A stretch of 64,000 bases of DNA from Peronospora farinosa (taxonomy: Eukaryota > Oomycota > Peronosporomycetes > Peronosporales > Peronosporaceae). Position numbers and translations under genes: made by a program. Positions 42,757 to 55,100 of the stretch are shown here, in pieces (position 1 is the first letter of the stretch; every line of letters starts with the position of its first letter). Below the pieces are notes generated by a model. It was not told where the DNA came from. It searched no databases and saw only the letters and a program-made list of their open reading frames with translations. Where the stretch lies: positions 1-64,000 of the forward strand of contig CANTFK010000692.1 of assembly GCA_947646735.1 (NCBI GenBank), given 5' to 3'.

Positions 42757-43340
42757 TCCCGCTGCTATGCCAAAGTAGCTGCTGGTGCTAAGGCAGCCAG
42801 CAAAAGGTCGCCCAACCCGAAGGGAGGTGCGAAAAACCAGCGTGCACGACGCACGGGTTCAGCACCTTCCCAAGATGGGTCGGGAAATGCGGGAGCGCAG
42901 TAGGGGCGGGATGCCCTTCTGTCGCGGACTTTGAAGCTACCCTAAGTTCAGAGTGATCGAACAAATGGGTAGCATAGTCTTTGAGGTTCCGAAAGGTCAG
43001 ACCTCAACCCTTTTGGTCTATAGCGCTCGAGTACGAGGCTATGACCAAGTGATGACCCTTCTCGTGGATTCGGGTGCATCTCAAAACTTTGTGAAACTCG
43101 CGGCTCTGAATAAGAGACCGGCGAGTTATGAGTCGCTTTGCCAGGATGGAAAGCAAGAAGAGGCGATCGTTCGTTTAGCAAACGGCGCGCTCGTTAAATT
43201 GGAGGGAGTTCAAGTTGAACTCGCCTTCAGTTTCAGTGACTTCTCTTGTAACGAGAAGTTCACAGTGCTAGGTATGGAGAGTCCCGTATGACCTTATCCT
43301 AGGCATGCCTTGGCTGGCTAAACATCAACCATGGATAGGC
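42757..43340 (+). pseudogene. O gag 3' end and protease
   Basis: Gag resumes with RCYAKVAAGAKAASKR, supplying the last knuckle Cys, and ends at TAG 42901-42903. The protease follows from about 42950: TLLVDSGASQNFVKLAALNK holds the DSG active site. The expected flap/second strand ILGMPWLAKHQPW (about 43295-43335) is in a different frame from the active site, with a stop at 43289, so the protease is broken. Confidence 0.8.
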
Positions 43341-46300
43341 TGGCGTACATGCACAGTCGCTAGCTTTACGCAAGACATCGGAAAGGATGTGCTCTTGCGA
43401 GAGGCTTATGTGGCTGATGCTGTGTCCAACACAGTCGAGGGTGCGATGACGGTATGTCACTCGACACCAGGAACTACCCATCTCGAAAGGAGTGGTGTAG
43501 TTGGAAGTGCACTGGCGGAAAGCCAGGTGACACATATTCCTACCCAGGTCGAAAAGACTGGTGTAGTGAATGGGGCGATGACAGGTAATCATGCGTCCAA
43601 TAGTCCTGCACAGAGCCGAGAGCCTGTGGCAGTTGATGGTGGGCTGACAGCAAGTCAAGCGCCACAAAAACCGGCACAGAGCCAAGAGCCTGATGCGGTT
43701 GGAAGGAGTGCGTTAGTTGAGATAGCAACGACACCTTCTTCCAGGTCAAACGTCGTGGTGACTCGAATAACGAGCACCAGACGTATTAAGACGATCAAGG
43801 GCACGTCGAAACGAGTGACCCTTGGATCAGTCTCGGTCCAAAAAGGACGGTCCTACGAACGAGTTGTTCGAGGCCATCGAAGACAAACTGCCGGAGGCAT
43901 CCTCAGTTGAGGTGCTCCAACTTGTCTTGGCATCTGCCGAGGAGATAGTAAATCTCTCGGAGATGACGTGGGATCTGTTCCTGTCCGAACTAAAGGAAGG
44001 AAAGATCCACGAGATAGTCGCACCAGTTCCAGAAGAGAACGTGATGGACTGTTACTCTTCATCCACAATGGATGAGAGCGTCTTGGAGACCGACAAAACG
44101 AAACGGTTCGCTGCTCAAGGCTGGGATGCCTTGAAGGACAGCCCGTTCTATGATGTTCTGTGGAAACACCGTGATGTGTTTCCAGCAGAAGTGCCGAGCC
44201 GCCTACCGGCCGATAGGGGCATCAGGCACGAGATTGACCTGGAGCCTGTCACCAAGTATTGTGTGACCAGGCAATGGCCGTTGCCGAAGGAACAAGTCGA
44301 TTACATTGATGAGTTCTTCGATAAGCGAGCCAAGGCGGGACATGTATGTGAGAGCAAGTCGCCTCACTGCAGCTCGAACTTCTGTGTGCGTGAAGCCATG
44401 GGTGGATGTCGCGTGGTTCATGCTTATAATAAGCTGAACAAGGCCACCATTCCAGCTCAAACGCCGATCCCACGGAAAGATGTTTTCTTGAATTCCATGG
44501 GAAAGTCAACTATCTTTTCCGCGTTGGATCTGAAGGATGGCTACTATCAAGTTCCCATGAGAGATACTGATGTAGCTAAAACAGCAGTAAGCACCCCAAG
44601 CGGTATGCTGTGGGAGTGGCTTGTGATGCCACAAGGGTTAAAAAATGCTCTGGCAACATTCAACCGAGTGGTGGCTCACGTGATGCGTCAGCACCGTGCC
44701 TACGCGCCCCATTACTTTGACGATGTATTCGTACAAAGTAGGGCATAGAACGGTCTGAGCGCGATAGAGTCGCACAAGCGCCATTTAGATGCTGTGTTGT
44801 AGACTCATGGTGACGCTCAATTGTACGTTAACTTGCAAAAGTGCGTAATAGGGGTACCCGAGATACCTGTACTGGGCTGCATCGTAGGTGCACATGGTGT
44901 ACGAGCAGACCCAGAAAAGGTAAAGGCTGTAAAGGAATGGCCAGTCCCACGTCATGTGAAGGATCTGCGCCAATTCCTTGGGCTCGCTAATTACTTGCAT
45001 AAGTACAGCAAGAATTATGCGGAGCAGACCAAGCCATTGTCTGACCTTTTGAAAAAGGATACAGAAAGGACTTGGTCAAAGTAGTAAGAAGATGCGTTCA
45101 CTTCAGTGAAGCAATCTCTTGTAGAGGCACCGGTCTTGGCATTGCCAGACGCGGATAAGCCCTTTAGCGTCGTCTGCGATGCAAGCAATTTTGCAATCGG
45201 CAGCGCGCTCATGCAAAAGGATGACGACGGCGTTGACCGTGTCATTTCTTATCAGTCTCGGCTTTTAAAAGCTGCCGAGCTGAATTACCCTGTGCATGAC
45301 AAAGAGCTACTTTCAATTAAGTATGCTCTTGTAAAGTTTCGGGTGCACCTCTTGGGCACCGAACCTTTTGTGGTTTTATACGGATCACGCATCACTGCGG
45401 ACCGCAATAAATTCACCGCACCTCTCGCCGAGAATGGCAAGATGGCTAGCATTCTTCTCTGAATTTGATTTCAAAGTTGAATATAAGCCGGGTAAGTAGA
45501 ATGTCTTGGCTGACGCGTTATCGCGCAGACCAGACTTCGAGGCAAGACACCAGGAAAGTGTGTCTCGTGCGAAAGCACAAGTTGAGTCGTCAAAATTGGC
45601 AGCCATGAAGGCCTACCATGTGACGAGCTCAATGGCCTCCGATATCAAGGAGTGTTATAGTCAAGACGATCATTGTCGCCTGCTGTTGAATCATTTTGGT
45701 GGACGAAAGGTTACCCTTCCGTCGCACTTGAAAGCGAAGCTAAATCGCTTTAGTTACAGTGATGGCCTGTTATGGCATCAACTGTCACCCTGTGATCCCT
45801 TGAGAATCTATGTCCCTCATGACACAGATCTCAAGCTGATGATACTACACGAATGCCATGATGCGCCATCTAGTGGGCATCTTGGCCGTGAAAAGACATT
45901 CTTACGAGTGTCAGAGGAATTTTGGTGGCCCCACCTATATCGGTGGGTGGCCAACTATATTCGCTCTTGCGAAGAGTGTCAGCGCATAAAGCCTGCACTT
46001 TCAAACAGTGCGCCACTGAAGCCACTGCCAATTCCAACTGAATGTTGGAAGTCGGTCAGTTTGGACTTCATGTTTGGCTTACCGCCTGACCATAAAGGCA
46101 GGACGGGGCTCGTCGTCTTTGTAGACAGACTGAGCAAGATGGTGCATTTGGCACCATGTAGCACCAAGATCTCAGGAAAAGAGGCTGCCTCTTGTTTCTG
46201 GATCACTTGTATCGACTACACGGAATGCCCGAGTCCATAGTATCGGACCGGTATCCGCGTTTTACGTCGGGTTTTTGGCGACATGTGTTTGAGCTGCTGG

Positions 46301-46600
46301 GTAGCAAGCTCCACATGTCAACCGCTGATCATCCCCAGACCGATGGCCAAACAGAACGGGCCAATCGAGTCGTGGCGGATGTGTTGCGTACAGTAGCGAC
46401 TCCCAAAGAATGGAGCAAGCAATTGCCATTCGTGGAGTTTGCTATTAATAATAGTGTTCACGCCAGTACGGGTGAAACACCGTTTTACATTAACGGACTG
46501 CGCCATCCTCGGACGCCAGTCTCGTTTGTACGCAGCCCGAGTCTTAGTAGGGGGAGGGCCCCTCACTTCGCTCGGTGCGAATGCCGAAGAAGGCCAAGGT
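43341..46600 (+). pseudogene. O pol: reverse transcriptase, RNase H, integrase
   Basis: RT from 43822: IRHEIDLEPVTKYCVTRQWP, FSALDLKDGYYQVPM, PQGLKNALATFNR and the catalytic HYFDDVFV. A TAG follows at 44746, and the thumb continues (ADPEKVKAVKEWPVPRHVKD). A single Ty3-type RNase H keeps its Asp (VVCDASNFAIGSALMQ). A frame break lies near 45380-45480, then VLADALSRRPDFEAR. Integrase: HHCC finger (HECHDAPSSGHLGREKTFL, CEECQRIK), SLDFMFGLP, VSDRYPRF and DGQTERANR; frame broken near 46190 and stop near 46250. No second RNase H, unlike A/B. Confidence 0.87.
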
Positions 46601-46691
46601 TGCCCTAGCGACACTGCTAATATATTAGTGGTCATGATGTCACAGAGGAGGCACGGCAAGAAATGCCAGTGCTCCTTGATGATGACACTAT

Positions 46692-47712
46692 GTGTTATCA
46701 ACAGCGTCGACCCATGAACGACCTCTTGGAGGCTTCATAGGCGAGCTGGATGCTAAAATCGTGAGCGAAGCTCAGCGCTTTGTGGATGAGCGATTAGCCA
46801 TCACACGTAAAGTCCGTGACGCGATGGCAAGCGCACAGGACAAGCAAAAACAATATGCAGACCAGCATGGTCGCAAAAACAATGAACACTTTAGTGTGGG
46901 GGACAAAGTGCTATTAAGTACTGCTACCCTACCTAAACATGCAATTTCTGTACTACCTGGTGGTACTACTAAGCTATTGCCCCGATTCATTGGGCTCTTT
47001 ACAGTGGTTGAAGAAGTTGGAGACCTAAATTATAGGCTCACTCTCCCACCGTATATGAAGACGCACGCCGTATTTTACGTGGGTCGTCTGAATCGGTATG
47101 TTGATCCAGAAGAGATCGCATATCCACATCGGTCTAACGAGACCGATGGTGACGTCGACTGTGAGTCGAGCGTCGCGGCCGATCAGGCGACTAGGAAGCC
47201 GAGAGGCTCCCCGTATACGAACGAGGCGATAGAGGACTCGGCGATCGAGGAGGACCCCGCGCTTGACGCGGGTCTCTCATCACCAGTCGCTCTAAGATGT
47301 CCAAACGGGTCTTTAGGCGGTCATACCCCTGAAGGTCCCTCGTCCTCACATCGCGCAGATCCACAGTCAGTCGCGAGACTTGACTCTCGATATCTGCCAC
47401 CTGCCTCTTCAGCGCAGCGGACTCAGCCTGCGACTGAACAGAAGCAGGGTAGGCAGCCGCGAGTAGGTGGGCGTAAACCGCCACTCCTATCGGGCGCCAC
47501 CTGTGCTGGTGGACACGGATGGGAACACGCGCTTCCTTGTTGGAAGGCTGTTGGCCCACCGGTTTGTGAAGCGAAAGCTCCAAATCCTTGTCCAGTGGAA
47601 GGTTTACCCAACGAGCTTTGACTCGTGGGAGCCTGTGGACGCTTTGCGCGTCGACGTGCCTGGGCTGGTGGCTGCTAATGTGAAGCAGCACCAGCTGGCG
47701 TCTTTCTGCTAG
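46692..47712 (+). pseudogene. O integrase C-terminus and chromodomain
   Basis: 46692 onward gives the integrase tail (FSVGDKVLLSTATLPKH, GLFTVVEEVGDLNYRLTLPP, FYVGRLNRYVDP). In another frame, 47467-47712 gives a chromodomain (LVGRLLAHRFVKRKLQILVQ then WKVYPTSFDSWEPVD), marking O as a chromovirus. The frame between them (about 47170-47460) reads poorly in sense but well in antisense. Confidence 0.8.
47191..47466 (-). CDS. O antisense coiled-coil segment
   Basis: Downstream of the antisense ORF but in another frame (open 47787-47191). The last about 90 codons form a clear coiled coil (SAALKRQVADIESQVSRLTV, YDRLKTRLDILERLV) and a Ser/Pro-rich end. It may be the continuation of the antisense protein after a frameshift; I found no phase-matching splice pair. 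Confidence 0.45.
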   Translation of the reverse strand, partial: LLAAAYPASVQSQAESAALKRQVADIESQVSRLTVDLRDVRTRDLQGYDRLKTRLDILERLVMRDPRQARGPPRSPSPLSPRSYTGSLSAS

Positions 47713-48580
47713 GTCCGGAAGGACTAGCAGAAGAAGCGTGGCTAATATTAATTGGGGGTCGCTTACCACCCAAGATATAATGCGCACGCTTCATGGCGAA
47801 GCTGATTCGCTGCGACCGTTGTTTCGTTGCATCTTCCTGCAACGTTACACGGCGCCGGAGATCAGCTTCATAGTCGTCGGCTGTTTCGTTAGAACGCAGC
47901 ACGACTGGAATTGGGAAAGCACGACCAAGTGCTTTGCCCTGCTTTTTCCACAAAGGAAAGACGCTATAGAATCTATGATCGTCTATAGTGGCACGCTGCG
48001 AAAGCGCTGCGCTATACCCATCCGAGTTCATCCACTCAGATGGAGGTGACATTGGCGGCAAGCCACCACTCACGTATCCGCCCTCGCGACGGCGGGCTAG
48101 TGAGGCCGAAGGTGTACTTGGTGGAGCTTTAAGCTCACACTCACCTGAGTTTGACTCTCCATTATGGATTGTCAAGACATCAGCTTGACGAGTCACATCT
48201 GACTGAGTCGCGACTACTACTTTCGAAGTAGCGTGCTCAGTCTTAGTCGCTGCGCTCGTAGGCGTAGACGAAGAGGCTTTACCTTCGCTTGTAGGAAGCA
48301 TAGATGCTTCCTCAAGGACGGGTGCCTCAAATGATGGGGACATATATCCCATCAATGCGCTTCGCTCATCTCCACTTTGGGGTGATGGCAATGGCGTGCT
48401 CTCATTGTAATCTACGATGAGAGATGGATCTTCATCCACATTATAGTGAGATGAAAGATTCACCTCAGTGCCTGAAGCACTTTGCGACGGCTGCGATATA
48501 TCGCGGCGCGTGCGCTTAGTGCTGGACTGGATGGGTGCCTTTGCAGGCGACCCATCAGCCTTACCACGTTTCGGTGGCAT
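47675..48580 (-). CDS. O antisense ORF
   Basis: 301 aa from ATG 48580 (MPPKRGKADGSPAK) on the strand opposite to O gag-pol, between the chromodomain and 3' LTR. Basic N-terminus (STKRTRRDISQ, nuclear-signal-like), a long Ser/Thr/Glu-rich middle, and a more ordered end (RFYSVFPLWKKQGKALGRAF, ADLRRRVTLQEDATKQRSQR). GTTTATAAAC at 48607-48616 is a TATA-like palindrome about 30 nt upstream of the ATG, and GCTCAATTCTCA beside the ATG is Inr-like. No sequence similarity to the A/B antisense protein is visible. Confidence 0.6.
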   Translation of the reverse strand: MPPKRGKADGSPAKAPIQSSTKRTRRDISQPSQSASGTEVNLSSHYNVDEDPSLIVDYNESTPLPSPQSGDERSALMGYMSPSFEAPVLEEASMLPTSEGKASSSTPTSAATKTEHATSKVVVATQSDVTRQADVLTIHNGESNSGECELKAPPSTPSASLARRREGGYVSGGLPPMSPPSEWMNSDGYSAALSQRATIDDHRFYSVFPLWKKQGKALGRAFPIPVVLRSNETADDYEADLRRRVTLQEDATKQRSQRISFAMKRAHYILGGKRPPINISHASSASPSGPSRKTPAGAASH

Positions 48581-48687
48581 GAGAATTGAGCAGACTAAAG
48601 CGGCGCGTTTATAAACGGCTCGCAAGTCTCTCTGTCTCCAAGGCGATGTTTTACAAAATGTTGAAATTGTTCTAAAACGGGGGATGG

Positions 48688-49230
48688 TGTAACAGGGCAT
48701 CTAGTTACACGTAAACATTAAGTAATATACTTAATGTTTGGTCTAAAAGTATCCATGATTACTTTTGACCTGTCACTTGGGTGCGATACACAAAGGTGAT
48801 CCACCCTCGTGAATGTGATATCCATTTATGGATTCACATGAGAAAGGATGACGCTTGTTGAAGCTAGGCATCGCGACGTCTCAGAAGGACGTCAGTTGCG
48901 ATCTTAAATCTCTAGATTTAAGATCATGCGACAGGATACGCTTCTAAAGAGTCGCGTATCCATTCTATAAACATATATAGCCAATCAGTAGTTAAGTATA
49001 TATTTAGTTATAATTAATTAAATTTAGCTCAGTCTTGAATTTGCTTAAACACCGAAGCACCACGCACGAGAAGCTGAAGAAGCTTCTACGTGACGTCGGT
49101 GCTTTAGTGTTAAGAAGTTCGTTGCACTCACGCTTAAGCGAGAGGCAACTGGTGGTACGACTTCTTAAGCAGTCAACCAACCTCCTAACCAACGAAGGTA
49201 AGACGGTCTTGTGATGGAGTAAGACGGTCT
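48688..49230 (+). repeat. O 3' LTR, first part
   Basis: Starts TGTAACAGGG after the purine tract AAAACGGGGGATGG (48674-48687). It is split by element B at 49230/49231 and resumes at 61318. The hairpin ACCTTCGC/GCGAAGGT of the other LTR is deleted here. Confidence 0.92.
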
Positions 49231-49240
49231 TGTGGTGGAG
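49199..49240. repeat. 21-bp tandem duplication across the B insertion junction
   Basis: TAAGACGGTCTTGTGATGGAG (49199-49219) is followed directly by the same unit with one change, A to G (49220-49240). The second unit contains the first 10 bp of element B. Confidence 0.9.
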
Positions 49241-50638
49241 TGGGATTCGCAAAATTGCTGATGCGATCCCAACTCTCCACTGGCGCCCGGACGACCGACT
49301 AACGGAGGGGGTACCCCGATTCCGTGTGTATAGCCTTCCTCACCTTGTGTACCCGTCGGTAGGGCGGGTTGCTCTCTTCTCGGTAGACTTGAGTCGATGT
49401 TGAACTTGATTGTGTTAGGGATAGGTGGGGGGCGATCGCGTGGAATTCCTCACACGATCGCAGTTGTTCTTGGGGTGCTCTATTTGAGTCGCCCTGATCT
49501 CCCTTGAGATCGCCTTGTCCAAAATGTAGATACTTGATCCGCTTGCCTTCTGACCACTTGAGCCGTCTCGCGATCTTGTATCTGGACTTCTTAGTCCTCT
49601 GCGTCCAATCGCAGCTTGAGTTGTTTTGTTTTGAGAGTTCTTGCAATCCCTGGCCAAACAATCCAGGGATATGACTTGCGTAGTAGGTAGACTTCCTTGA
49701 GACGTCGGGAGGCCAAAGAATCCATCCCGGAAGAGAAGTCGACACGTGTACTTAGAAGCAAATTGAACTCTGTTAATGTTAACCAATCAAATACCAAAAC
49801 CTATGATCTTGACTATCTGTAGCTCAGGATCGGTTGCCACGTATCGCCCTTTCGGAAAAATCAGATCTTGTAATGTGGTCCACTCCAATATAGCCGCGAT
49901 CTGGATCGCTACCTCGCTCGGATATAATACCATTTTAGTACCAGATCGCGATACTAAATAATTAATATCGGATCGCGGTACTAAATAATTAATATCGGAT
50001 CGCGATACTAAATAATTAATATCGGATCGCGATACTAAATAATTAATATCGGATCGCGATACTAATAATTAATATCGGATCGCGATACTAATAATTAATA
50101 TCGGATCGCGATACTAATAATTAATATCGGATCGCGGTACTAATAATTAATACCGGATCGCGATACTAATTATTAGCATCGGATCGCGATCCGCCGGATC
50201 ACAACTTGTCCTCTTCACCGTTTCTCAGGTCATGTGAGATAGTTCATCTATGTGACATGTCATATCCACCATTCCAGTCCTCCATAGCGACGTGATCCAC
50301 ACCAGACCGTCCTCCACATGCTTGGATGTACCCATCTTCCTCCTTAGCGACCGCGTTCACGCGGATCGCCATCGGAAATACTGGAGATCGCAATAGCGTA
50401 GTTCCTAGGCCATATTTGACCCCACATAGAAGTGCAAACTACACCATTCACTGTTTTCCATCCTATTTGACATCGTCTTGAAACCTTTCTGCGAGATCGC
50501 GACTCATCAATATTGGCCACGAGATCGCGACTCATCAATATTGGCCACGAGATCGCGACTCATTAATATTGGCCATTTCGGACTTAACCGAAAATATGCG
50601 ATCACACTTTGCGAAATTCACTCCTTCACTTCGCCACA
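49231..50638 (-). repeat. Element B 3' LTR
   Basis: 1408 bp, the longest of the four family LTRs because the 26/27-bp AT/CG tandem array (about 49940-50180) is expanded. Confidence 0.92.
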
Positions 50639-50723
50639 ATCGTCCCCTGCACCGATAGACCACATACAGTGTTGTCCTAACTGTGCACTGTCTCGCTTCA
50701 CTCTTTTCGTCACTTCGTCCCTT

Positions 50724-52106
50724 ATGGCCAGATCTACACCCGAAAACGATCGCCACCCCCAAACTGGTGTGCTCGTTACGCACGATCCAACGATGGGTTC
50801 CTCTACCGGATCGCGTATCTTGCTCCCGTCTACCCGGATAATCCTTCCTCCCGTTGCAGATCGTCAGAACGCGATCTCGTTGGTTTCTTCATTGTATGAC
50901 CGCCTGGAAGCCCAGGATACCATCGTGGAAAGCTATCACTCCATGGAAAATGCCTTGCAGGAGCAGGAATTTCGTGGAAATCAGCTGGAGACGGAACTAA
51001 ACTCGTATCACGAGTTGGTGCCTCGACTGTGCACATTCGTCTTGCGTCGAGATGAAGAGTTGCGTCAACAACTTGATGCCGCTCTCCACATGGCCGAAGG
51101 TCTCGACGAAGAACTGAACCAGCTAACGGATCAGTCTCAGGAGATCGCCGATCTGAAGAATGCCTTGTTTCGAGCCAATGCAGAGAAATATCGCCTGCAG
51201 GATAAATTCCGCCGTGAGGCGGCCAATCTTCAGCGAACTCTGGAAGGAAAATTCCGGCAGCAGATCGCGTCCCTCCAACAGCAAGTGGACTCCATCCTCG
51301 CACAGCGTAATACGGCAGACAGTGCTTTGGCCGCTGAAATTCGACGCATAAAAAGCAGGGCATCCAAGTACAAGAAAGCTCGTTTTCAGGCCCAGCAAGC
51401 CGCGAAACAACTGCAAGAGACACTGAGCGCACTCAAGCTTGATCATGATCGCCTCCTGAGTACGAGTATTCGGAACGACGCAGCTTTGGATCGACTTCGT
51501 ACCGAAGTTGCAGATCGAGAGGCAGAGCGCGATCTGGCCATCCAGGATCGAGATTTACTTCGTTCGCATCTGGCAGAATTGGCTACGGGCTTACTTCCTT
51601 CTCCGACTAGCCTTCTCGCGCTTTCCAATCCTTCGTCCCCCAATCGCAAACTTGCGTCATCTTCACCGACTCTGGACGTCCCCTGTAAACGTCCCCGCAG
51701 CGCTTCCGGTACTTCTGCTCAATCTGCGACCTCGGAGGGATCTGGCATTCCAGCGCGATCTGGTACTCCGGCGCGATCTGGTACTCCGGCGCGATCTGGG
51801 TCTTCGGCGCGATCTGAAATTCCGGCGCAATCCGGTATTTCGGCACAGTCTAATACTTTGGCGCGATCTGGTACTCCGGCACAATCTGGTACTTCAGCGC
51901 GATCTGATTTCATCTCCTCAGCATTCAATACAATTTCACTGTTTTCGTTTCATTCTTTTGGTCGTTCTTGCAATTGTCTTCTTGTTTTTTGGGCCTTTAC
52001 AGCCGCGATCTGGTCTTTCAGACTTTCGATCGACACTCAAATTCACATATATCCTAGTTCCCCCAGCTATACAACCATCTTGTACAGACATTTCCACTCT
52101 CCGTAA
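50724..52106 (+). CDS. Element B antisense ORF: coiled-coil protein with SGTPAR repeats
   Basis: 460 aa from ATG 50724; the frame is also open upstream into the LTR to ATG 50478. It is the same protein as the copy in A, with about ten substitutions (for example KFRQQ for KFQQQ, RRIKSR for RRMKSR) and four fewer SGTPAR units, a 72-bp difference that keeps frame. TTCACTCTTTTCGTCAC at 50697-50713 resembles an oomycete initiator just upstream of the ATG. It ends 14 bp from the end of the sense pol ORF. Coiled coil about residues 55-290, hydrophobic tail at the C-terminus. Confidence 0.7.
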   Translation: MARSTPENDRHPQTGVLVTHDPTMGSSTGSRILLPSTRIILPPVADRQNAISLVSSLYDRLEAQDTIVESYHSMENALQEQEFRGNQLETELNSYHELVPRLCTFVLRRDEELRQQLDAALHMAEGLDEELNQLTDQSQEIADLKNALFRANAEKYRLQDKFRREAANLQRTLEGKFRQQIASLQQQVDSILAQRNTADSALAAEIRRIKSRASKYKKARFQAQQAAKQLQETLSALKLDHDRLLSTSIRNDAALDRLRTEVADREAERDLAIQDRDLLRSHLAELATGLLPSPTSLLALSNPSSPNRKLASSSPTLDVPCKRPRSASGTSAQSATSEGSGIPARSGTPARSGTPARSGSSARSEIPAQSGISAQSNTLARSGTPAQSGTSARSDFISSAFNTISLFSFHSFGRSCNCLLVFWAFTAAIWSFRLSIDTQIHIYPSSPSYTTILYRHFHSP

Positions 52107-52120
52107 GCGAAATAACCAAT

Positions 52121-55100
52121 TCACAAATCTTCAGCCTTCTCCTCTTCATGAGACTGCATAACTTCGAAACGATTACGGCGAACTTGTTCGCGCTCAAATT
52201 CCTGCAACAATGCCCCACAATTTAGATCCGCTTCATCAACCCACGATGGATCGGTATAACCCTTCCAGTAAACCTTAAATTGACGATGCACCCGTCCAAA
52301 ACGAGTTTTTCTGCCGGATCGCATACCCGCAATCTTCTCCACTTCGAACTCGTTATCTCCCAGTTGCCGCTCCCAGCTATCTTCCGGCAGAAGTGCCTCG
52401 TCGATATCAAAAAGATCTTCTTCTTCCACCGTCAACAACTGCTTCGGGCGGTCGGGGAATACTTTTACACATTTCAGCTTGGATATATGCACGATCGGGA
52501 ATAATCGATACGGCGTGCCAGCGATCTCCAGGCGAACAGCGTGATCACCACACACTTCACTCACTCGAAAAGGTCCATGCCACATATGTGCTAATTTTCG
52601 AGCAAATCCTTCCTTCACTCGATCTAGGTATAACCAAACTTGGGTACCAGGCTTGATCTCGTGAGGTTGTAAATCTTCATTATGCTGATACGCTCGAGTC
52701 TGGATAGCCATTTTAAGTCGCTCGTTGACTACATCTCGGGCTCGCTGATAGTGTTGTTGCACATGATATCGCCATCTGCGAGGTTCGCGATCCCGACGCC
52801 TAGTACTCCCTAATGGTAATGTAGCTTCCAACGTAGATCTCGGGTCCCAACCATGAATCAAGAAAAATGGCGTTTCGCCGCGCACCCGATCTTAAGCGGT
52901 ATTGATTGCGAAAGTTAGACGTTCGGCATACTCATCCCAGTCTTGATGATTAACGTCAGAGACATACATCTTTAATGCACGAGTCAGAGTTTGCACCATA
53001 CGTTCCGCAGTCCCATTCGCTTGAGGGCGATATGCCATCGTTGCCCTTTGCTTTTGCCCAATAAGTCGATTGAACGCACGAAAAAAATCCGACATAAATC
53101 CAGGTTCCCGATCGTGCCGTATCGCTTCACTCGCACCGAATCGTCGAAAGACACACTCCTCGTAATTCTCGGCGATCTTTTGAGCTGTTCTAGATTTGCT
53201 CGCCTTGGCAACCACATAGCCCGAAAATAGATCGACCCAGACCAATATTTCAGTGTTGCCTTTGAAAGATCTAGGCAGCGATGGAATATGATCCATGGCA
53301 ATAATCTGGAACGGATACGTAGCTTGTAAATTTCCCGGAGACTCTCCATTAATAACCGGATGTCCTTTTCCAGTCTCGCAATCAGTGCATTCGCTCACAT
53401 ATCGTTGTACACTGCGATACAAGCCTCTCCAATGAAAACGAGATCGGATCCGTTGATACGTCCTACCGATTATGCCTGGTGCCCTCCTTCTAAACTGGCA
53501 TGGTAGTGATGTAGAAAATCTTGCTGAAGAATTTCTGGCACCACCAAACGAGCAATTCCATCGCGATCTTCCGAATTTTTCACAGCTCCCGGGCAAAAAA
53601 TAGAAGATCGCTTTCATCCACCTCATAATCACTTGCAATCTTGGCGCATGACTTCGCTTCTTCCATACTGAGATTCGTTATATCACCAATCAGAAAAATC
53701 TTTAGGTTAGCGATCCAACATTCCTCATCTTGAGCTTGTCGTATACGTTCACTTCGCATTTGCTGCACAAATTCTTCTTGCAAGATCTCGGGTGGTTGAC
53801 GTCTTCTCCGGGTTGCTCTGGTAATCGCAGCCACTTTAACCACCGATTCGGTCTGTTTCGGCTTCAACAACTCATCCAGTCTTTTAAGAGTAATGAGATC
53901 TTGGCGATCTCCTTCCGAAGTGATGACCACACCTTGTTCCTTCTGTAAAGCAGTACTCGCCAGTCGATCTGCACTTTGGTTCCAGTCGCGTTTCATGTGT
54001 AAGAACTCATGGATCGACCATGATCGAAGCTTCTCCATTGCTTTCTGTCGCAACAACTGCAGTCCAGGAGCCTTGCAATCGATTTCACCCCGCATCTGTC
54101 GAATCACTAGGTTGGAGTCGCCACAAATAATAACGCGTCCCCTAGTCTGATTCTCCAACAGATCAAAGCCTAATAGTAAACCCCGATATTCGGCTTCGTT
54201 CACTGTTAAGTCCGTTGCATATTCCGATGCAGCAGCCACAATAGTCCACTCCGGAAGTTTCCATATTATCGCACTGTATGATCCACCCTTTCGCTTGGTT
54301 CGTGCCGATACATCGAAACTTACGACCAAGAGACTTTCATCTTCTTCCACCGTAGGCGGTGGCATACTTAGATTTTGCCTTGGCTGTTTCCGGGGAGCGA
54401 TCGCGATCAACACTTCATCGACTTCTTCACGGGGAGTTACACTTGCAACCAGGGCACCAAGTATTTCATCTTCGCCCTTTTCACATTTCTTGATCTCCAA
54501 AGTCCAGGTCGATAATAATGCGGCCCACCTACCTAGCCTGCCATTGAGACCGGAGGATTGCACCAACCAGGCCATCGTCGAGAAACGCGTAAGAACTTTA
54601 ATCTCTCGCGAGACTAGCATGCAATAACATATATCCAAAATCCGAAGTAATGCTAGTATCTCCTTCTCGACCATTCCATAATTGATCTCATTAGGCTTCA
54701 GCGTTCTGCTTGTAAACGTAACTGGCCAATATGTGCCATCATACTCCTGCAACAAAGCTGCTGAAACTGCCCATTTACTCGCATATACGACAATTACCGG
54801 AGGCCGATCTGGATCGAAGTGTCTGAGGATCGGGGTATTAGCGATCTTGGCTTTCAACATGGTAAATGCGATCATCGCTTTTTCCCATCGAGTCCGTCCT
54901 TCTGGATCTGGATCGTCTCCAATATCGAACTTTTGATCTGAATCATTCCTGGTTGCGACAGTCGAATCCAATGCATTCATCTTATCAGAACAGCGGATTT
55001 CATGGAAATCTGCTTCCCTTAATTCATATAGCACTGACGCATAAATCGCAAAGTCTTCGACAAATCGACTATAGTAATTCAAGCTTCCCAGAAACGATTG

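Noticed and set aside
47675..48580. One spliced antisense gene in O joining 48580-47760 to 47450-47191
   Set aside because: A good donor (GTAAGC near 47757) exists but no acceptor gives a matching phase.
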